Source of the DNA: Drechmeria coniospora
Lineage: Eukaryota; Ascomycota; Sordariomycetes; Hypocreales; Ophiocordycipitaceae
Length of the DNA stretch: 64,000 bases
NCBI RefSeq assembly: GCF_001625195.1
Contig: NC_054389.1
Location: forward strand, 868,001-932,000
Direction: 5' to 3'
This document shows positions 62,953 through 64,000 of the stretch, piece by piece. Below the pieces are notes generated by a model. That model ran no database searches. It was not told the DNA's origin and was given only the letters and a program-made list of their open reading frames with translations. The position numbers and the translations under genes were made by a program. Within the stretch, counting starts at the first letter, position 1. The number at the start of each line of letters is the position of its first letter.

Positions 62953-64000
62953 ATGACAAAAATGGCCAATTCAATGCGAAACATAGCCATATCCACATTC
63001 ATTATCAGTATTATAACCATTTGCAAAGCTGATCTCCCATGCATCAATGCAACAGTCGTCGTCGAGAATCAACCCGTGGTTTTTCAATGCTCCGAAACAA
63101 TTACTAAGGATACATGGATCAGGTACACTAACTAAACCCCACATGAATGGCTTGGCAAGGTAGCCGATTAACATGGAATTTATAGGGAATATACGTCATA
63201 TGAACATAATAAAATAATTTATAATAACGGCACAGGTCCCACTGGATCACAAGCAAATGGTGAATGCTTGATAACATCTGTCATAAACACGGAAATCACA
63301 ACGTTTACAGGCCCATTTACCACAATTACAAGCACCGGTACCGGACTGGAATTATCAACAATAACATTACTGCCAACGGGAACATACCTGACTGGAACCA
63401 AGATTATTGTGCAACCTAGTACTACGTTCACAGGCCCATTTACCACAATTACAAGCACTGGGACCGGATTGGAAGTATCCACAATAATACTGCCGCCAAC
63501 GGGAACATACCAGACTGGAACCAAGATCATTGTCCAACCTAGTGTTACGTTCACAGGCCCATTTACCACAATTACAAGCACCGGGTCCGGGCTGGAATTA
63601 TCCACAATAACACTGCCACCAACAGGAACATACCAGACTGGAACTAAGATTATTGTCCAACCAAGTACTACTTTTACCGGCCCAGTTACTACAATTACAA
63701 GCACCTGGACCGGACTAGAAGTATCCACAATAACACTACCACCCACGGGAACATACCAGACTGGAACCAAGATTATTGTGCAACCTAGTGTTACGTTCAC
63801 AGGACCATTTACTACAATTACAAGCACTGGAACCGGATTGGAAGTATCTACAATAATACTGCCACCAACAGGAACATACCAGACTGGAACCAAGATTATT
63901 GTGCAACCTACTGCTACGTTTACAGGCCCATTCACCCCAATTACAAGTACTTGGAGCGGATTGGAATTATTAACAATAATATTACCACCAACAGGAACTT
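62953..64000 (+). CDS. Secreted adhesin-like protein with 41-residue Thr-rich repeats, 3' part outside window
   Basis: Exons are 62953-63122 and 63186 to beyond the window end. The 63-nt intron (donor GTACAC, branch TTAAC, acceptor TTATAG) removes two in-frame TAA codons, and AG|G keeps the frame. The N-terminus is a signal peptide (MRNIAISTFIISIITICKA) followed by a cysteine-bearing segment (DLPCINATVVVENQPVVFQC). From 63301 the protein is built of 123-bp units, six visible, with the core TFTGPFTTITST-TG and LPPTGTYQTGTKIIVQP. Such Thr/Ser-rich, presumably O-mannosylated repeats are typical of fungal flocculins and cell-wall adhesins, usually GPI-anchored; the anchor would lie outside. ATGs at 62962 and 62974 are alternative starts. 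If the intron is not real, the gene would be a pseudogene. Confidence 0.75.
63301..64000 (+). repeat. 123-bp coding tandem repeat (41 aa), at least six units
   Basis: Unit starts, set by the ac(g/t)-tt(t/c)-ac codons, fall at 63301, 63424, 63547, 63670, 63793 and 63916, exactly 123 bp each. Differences between units are mostly synonymous or swap Thr/Ser/Ile/Val. The minus strand also happens to be open. Confidence 0.92.

Overview
This window reads as nuclear DNA of a filamentous ascomycete, most likely in Sordariomycetes/Hypocreales. The evidence is short introns of about 48-66 nt with GTRNGT donors, CTRAC-type branch sites and nearby AG acceptors, together with typical fungal families: an Egh16-like secreted protein, a Zn2Cys6 factor with a DUF3468-type regulatory region, a Bqt4-like KilA-N/APSES protein, Ppg1 and Ppz1 phosphatases, and an OrsD/RecQ helicase. 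The order is my inference; I cannot name the species.

Positions 1-31,500 are gene-bearing, with GC-rich exons and intergenic DNA full of short motifs (tacggagta, taggtacctag, cttgtacttg). In order they hold: the 3' end of an NCS1-type uracil/uridine/allantoin permease; a small secreted protein candidate (-); a tRNA-Thr with a damaged acceptor stem; an intron-containing tRNA-Ile; a spliced F-box-like protein; a tandem triplication of an unrecognised exon-like unit; a Bqt4-like inner nuclear membrane protein; Rho-GDI (+) convergent with a Ppg1-type phosphatase (-); a CCHC zinc-knuckle proline-rich protein; an Egh16-like secreted protein (-); a polyglutamine Zn2Cys6 regulator (-); and a class I SAM methyltransferase (-). 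Exon joins were worked out by hand and all of them keep frame.

Positions about 31,600-51,650 are a repeat-dominated block. It holds a degenerate hexanucleotide satellite in two arrays, LTR fragments, a 12-bp-type minisatellite of about 1 kb, a decayed Ty1/Copia element (protease, integrase, reverse transcriptase and RNase H all recognisable) with its 3' LTR, and a decayed OrsD-type zinc-finger/RecQ helicase gene on the minus strand. Within it lies an intact-looking four-exon cysteine-rich gene at 38,572-39,171 whose longest exon is only 272 nt. The damage throughout fits repeat-induced point mutation (RIP, CpA to TpA).

At 51,640-52,796 a Ppz1-type phosphatase is cut off inside its catalytic domain next to the RecQ element and carries one in-frame TAG. 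Positions 52,800-57,800 are motif-rich DNA with no gene I can support. Positions 57,850-62,500 are AT-rich and hold two more LTR copies and mutated repeats. The window ends inside a cell-surface, adhesin-like gene with perfectly periodic 41-residue Thr-rich repeats.

The genes do not form an obvious pathway. The main themes are housekeeping signalling (Rho-GDI, Ppg1, Ppz1), nuclear architecture (Bqt4), host- or surface-facing proteins (Egh16-like, adhesin, small secreted protein) and a genome-defence-scarred transposon island.
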